Source: a bacterium
GTDB lineage: Bacteria; Bacteroidota; Bacteroidia; Chitinophagales; Saprospiraceae
Assembly: GCA_024742755.1 (NCBI GenBank)
Contig: JANSXW010000014.1
Location: 1-64,000, forward strand
DNA: 64,000 bases
Reading direction: 5' to 3'
The notes under the pieces are model-generated. The model had not been told where the DNA came from, searched no databases, and saw only the letters and a list, made by a program, of their open reading frames with translations. This document shows, piece by piece, positions 61,311 through 64,000 of the stretch. Position numbers and translations under genes: made by a program. Each line of letters begins with the position of its first letter. Position 1 is the first letter of the stretch.

Positions 61311-63986
61311 CTATACCGCTTGGGCTACCTGAATAACGTGTTTTTGCTCATCGACCACCAACTGCCCGCTGGGCTGCCGCTGAATAAGCAGGTACTGGTC
61401 AAAGCCGTCCACGATGTCCGGGGCGGCAAAAATGGGATAAAAGTGGTGCTCTTTGCAGAACTCAACGAGCTGCGGCCGGTTCTTCCCGTCGATGGTCGCA
61501 ATCTCATCGATAAACAGGACCACCCGGTTGTCCGGGCTGCGCTGCGACAGCCGGCTGATGACCGCCATGACGATGATGAGGCGCAGCATGCGGTCGGTAC
61601 CGTCCGATTCCACCTGCCGCCCGAGGTTGACCGAGCGGACTTTGCCATTGATGGAAAGCCGCAGTTGCAGGTTGAACAGGTCGCTAAAGGCGATGGCCTG
61701 CCCTTTCTCCAGGTACTCCCTCAGGATGTCGAGCCGCTTGGCAGTATGGTCGGGCATGCGGAACAACCCATCGGTGGTGAGGGACAGCTCCGCGATGGAC
61801 CGCAGGTCGTTCTGAAGGCGTTCATTGGGCTCAAGCAGCACATTGAGCGACTCCAGGTTGGAGATTTGGATCTCGCCCATCGTCCGGTTGAACTCATGGT
61901 GCACGAAAGCTTTGAACTCTTCATAAGCATCCAGAAAACGCTGAGCCGGGTTGGCAAACTGCACGGCGATGCTTTCCAGCAGGCTTTCGATACTCTGCTG
62001 CTTATCGGCAATGGAGAGCATTTCCTGCTCCAGCTGGATGACAAACTGTTGCTCGTCGGCCAGGTCAAACTGGGTTTTGTCTTTGAGCTGCTGGAAGAGG
62101 CGCTGCCGGGCTTCCCGCTTTTGGGCCACCTCTTTGCGCAGCTGCTTGATCTGATTGAACAATTGCCGGATGGCATCGGGCGTGCGCACCATCTCCTGCG
62201 CATCGGGCTCCATAACGGGGAGGTTCATTTCCTCCACCTCCCGCTGATCCCGCTCCATATCCCGGGTGGACTGCTCAATGCCCTGCACCTCTTCCTGCAG
62301 CTGTCTTACAGCACGCTGCCGGCGTTGCAGGTCTTCCTGCACGGTGCGGTATTCCTGTTCGAGGGTATTGAGCTGCTTTTCCAGCTTGCGGATGGCTTGC
62401 TGCTGGCTTTTCAGTTCGTTTTTGATTTCCGGCAGCCTGCGTACCTGCTGCAGGGACTCCTCGAGTTGCTGGCGTTCTGCCTTGGCGGCTTCGAGTTGTT
62501 TTTTGAGCTCAGCGCTGTTTTGAGCCGTGTCCATCAGCTGGGCGTAGCGGTCGCGTTCCTGCTGCAGCTCGGCTACTTCTTCCGCGAGCTGGGCGGGGTT
62601 GCTCACCTCCTGCATAGGGAAGTCTTCGGGCAGCTCAATCTGCCCGTCGAAGAGCTCAATGAGGCGGCTGGCCTTGCTGATGGGCTTCTTTATTTGTGCT
62701 TTTGGCAAACGGGCGATATCCGGATGCAGGATGCTGTTGAGCAGGCGGCGCTGTGCATCGTCTTCCGCGAGGTGGGCCACGAGCCAGTCATTGATATCGG
62801 CCTGCTGTGCCGCTTTGCGCTGTATTTGCTGGTCGAGGCGTTCGAGGCGGCGCTGCAACTGCTCTGGTGGCTGGGCGGCGTTGGCGGCATACTGCTGCAG
62901 CCGGAACCAAAGCTGCTCCACTTTCTCCTGCTGATTCTGCAACTGTTGTTCCAGCAGGCTTTCGGCGGGGAGTTCCAGAGCTTGCTGCTGCTGTCGCTCC
63001 AGCGTTTGGGCTTCACGCTTTAACTGCCGAAGTTCATAGTCTAGGCGGCCCTTTTGCTGATTAATGCGGTCGTTCTCCACACTTTTGGCCTGGAGTTCCC
63101 CCTCCAGTTGCTCTATCTCCTGCTTTTTGCGGTGGCGCTGCTCCATGAGCGTAGCCCGGCGCAGGTTGGCACTGGCGAAAAAGGTTGCTGCCTGCTGACA
63201 AAGCAGCTCGTAGTGGGCTTTCACCTCGCCTACCAGGCTTTTGAACTGGGTGAACTCCGCCTCAATATTTTTCAGTACCGACAGCTGCTGGCTTTGGTAA
63301 CGCAGGCGGTCAATCTGCTGGATATTCTGCCGGCTATAGCTCAGCTCATCCTGATCGCGGCTGTCGGCAATCAGCAGGATGTCCTTGAGCGCCCGGTTGT
63401 CGATGAGCTTGGAATTGATGAGGTAGCGATAGACTTTGTTGAAGCTGTTGTAGGTACCGCTGATTTTGCATTTATCGGTAAGCCAGACCACGGCATCGTT
63501 GCGGTCGCCCACCTGATAGATATGCTTGAGGATTTCCTGGACCTGATCGATTTTTTTGACCTTAGCGCCTGCGTTGACGGCGGTGCGAATGAGTTCCTTG
63601 TAGTTGCGCAGGTGTTGGCCATCTGCCTGTCCTTGAAAGAAATAACTTCGTTGATAAGGCTGATCGATGCGGGTGTAGAGCACCTCATTTTCAGCATTAC
63701 GGTGCACGAGCATGCAGTACCTGCGGTCCCGTTTTTTGACTTCGAAGAGGATGAAGCTCCGCTCCGGGCTTGGGAAATAGTGCGCCAGGGTTTCCTTGTC
63801 GGCCGTGCGTTGCCCGCTGAAGTTCATCAGGCGCTTATTGACCAGGAACAGGAAATTGAGGGCATAGATGAGGGAACTCTTGCCTACGTTATTGGGGCCT
63901 ACCAACTGCAGGGAGTGGCCGTGTTCGAATCCGACCTCCGCCATTTTGTAGGCACAGGAATTAATGAGTACGAGTTTGGTCAGCAT
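61311..63986 (-). CDS. SMC-like ATPase of the MksB/JetC type
   Basis: 891 residues from the ATG at 63986 (MLTKLVLINSCAYK); a TTG three codons upstream (63995) lies within a perfect -7 box and is unlikely. The Walker A motif is GPNNVGKSS, near residues 30-38. Long coiled coils run at about 215-420 and 480-640 around a hinge-like middle. The head's second half has ESDGTDRMLRLIIVM (signature region) and Walker B VVLFIDEIATIDG near residue 825. The order SMC-kleisin-KITE is the reverse of the usual mksFEB or jetABC. Such complexes extrude DNA loops; Wadjet forms restrict plasmids with a nuclease partner. Confidence 0.85.
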   Translation of the reverse strand: MLTKLVLINSCAYKMAEVGFEHGHSLQLVGPNNVGKSSLIYALNFLFLVNKRLMNFSGQRTADKETLAHYFPSPERSFILFEVKKRDRRYCMLVHRNAENEVLYTRIDQPYQRSYFFQGQADGQHLRNYKELIRTAVNAGAKVKKIDQVQEILKHIYQVGDRNDAVVWLTDKCKISGTYNSFNKVYRYLINSKLIDNRALKDILLIADSRDQDELSYSRQNIQQIDRLRYQSQQLSVLKNIEAEFTQFKSLVGEVKAHYELLCQQAATFFASANLRRATLMEQRHRKKQEIEQLEGELQAKSVENDRINQQKGRLDYELRQLKREAQTLERQQQQALELPAESLLEQQLQNQQEKVEQLWFRLQQYAANAAQPPEQLQRRLERLDQQIQRKAAQQADINDWLVAHLAEDDAQRRLLNSILHPDIARLPKAQIKKPISKASRLIELFDGQIELPEDFPMQEVSNPAQLAEEVAELQQERDRYAQLMDTAQNSAELKKQLEAAKAERQQLEESLQQVRRLPEIKNELKSQQQAIRKLEKQLNTLEQEYRTVQEDLQRRQRAVRQLQEEVQGIEQSTRDMERDQREVEEMNLPVMEPDAQEMVRTPDAIRQLFNQIKQLRKEVAQKREARQRLFQQLKDKTQFDLADEQQFVIQLEQEMLSIADKQQSIESLLESIAVQFANPAQRFLDAYEEFKAFVHHEFNRTMGEIQISNLESLNVLLEPNERLQNDLRSIAELSLTTDGLFRMPDHTAKRLDILREYLEKGQAIAFSDLFNLQLRLSINGKVRSVNLGRQVESDGTDRMLRLIIVMAVISRLSQRSPDNRVVLFIDEIATIDGKNRPQLVEFCKEHHFYPIFAAPDIVDGFDQYLLIQRQPSGQLVVDEQKHVIQVAQAV

Positions 63987-63992
63987 AGCCGA

Positions 63993-64000
63993 CAAAGATA
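63993..64000 (-). promoter_or_regulatory. -7 box-like TATCTTTG just upstream of the SMC operon
   Basis: A perfect TAnnTTTG match on the minus strand, ending 6 bp before the ATG at 63986. If used, the mRNA would be leaderless or nearly so. The window ends here, so the rest of the promoter cannot be checked. Confidence 0.35.

Noticed and set aside
61242-63023. 593-codon open frame on the plus strand opposite the SMC gene
   Set aside because: It is the reverse of the Gln/Leu/Glu-rich coiled coil; composition (L, Q, F-rich) and lack of any domain mark it as a shadow of the real gene.
1-64000. CRISPR arrays, tRNA or rRNA genes, transposases, integrases
   Set aside because: No regularly spaced repeats, tRNA-like cloverleaf or rRNA sequence was seen in the gaps, and no coding region shows transposase or integrase motifs.

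Overview
The window looks like chromosome of a Bacteroidota member, most plausibly class Saprospiria (Lewinella/Phaeodactylibacter-like). The reasons are type IX secretion (T9SS) sorting domains of both type A and type B, a PorP/SprF-OmpA pair next to a giant HYR/Ig-type adhesin, a DUF5686 protein, a dockerin-like calcium-binding module, and many TAnnTTTG-type -7 promoter boxes just upstream of genes. GC is a little above 50% by eye. The genus cannot be fixed from sequence alone. I saw no rRNA, tRNA, CRISPR array, transposase, integrase or reverse transcriptase.

Layout. 1-1031: 5' part of a secreted protein gene whose signal-peptide codons contain a pentanucleotide repeat that puts the present copy out of frame. 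1.2-16.8 kb: mostly housekeeping and envelope genes (COG0523 GTPase, S41 protease, Omp85-like barrel, rhomboid, TPR protein, AraC regulator, SCP2/deaminase/S9-peptidase operon, Nfu Fe-S protein, exonuclease III). 16.8-17.4 kb: gene-free with an orphan plus-strand terminator. 17.4-27.9 kb: T9SS module on the minus strand (2393-residue adhesin, PorP/SprF, OmpA-PD40). 28.4-40.7 kb: gltX, a polysaccharide deacetylase, ExbD, tocopherol cyclase-like, DUF2237 lipoprotein, M15 peptidase, a structured RNA candidate at 36.1-36.4 kb, a type A T9SS cargo, and mnmG.

40.8-48.5 kb: an accessory island between the core genes mnmG and rnhB. It holds two paralogous exported caspase-like proteins, a UPF0175/DUF3368 toxin-antitoxin pair, an operon of an unknown exported protein plus an EAD11-like multi-TM protein, three copies of a ~210-bp MITE-like repeat with a DUF559 endonuclease-like gene between them, and a caspase-FGE (C-type lectin fold) fusion. 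The end of the fusion gene looks like the variable region of a diversity-generating retroelement. A pair of 46-bp direct repeats brackets the fusion gene.

48.5-64 kb: rnhB, DUF5686 protein, GCS2-CBS protein, OmpA lipoprotein, a coiled-coil protein, a secreted arginine-deiminase-like T9SS cargo resembling Porphyromonas PPAD, then a three-gene SMC/kleisin/KITE (MksBEF/Wadjet-like) operon facing a small nuclease-like gene.

The strongest leads for something undescribed are (1) the slippage-switchable signal peptide at 981-1020, (2) the exported caspase with a DGR-type variable lectin domain inside a direct-repeat-bounded segment, (3) the association of the MITE-like repeats with a DUF559 gene, (4) the SMC operon with a PD-(D/E)XK-like partner, and (5) two gene-free stretches ending in strong terminators that probably encode small RNAs.
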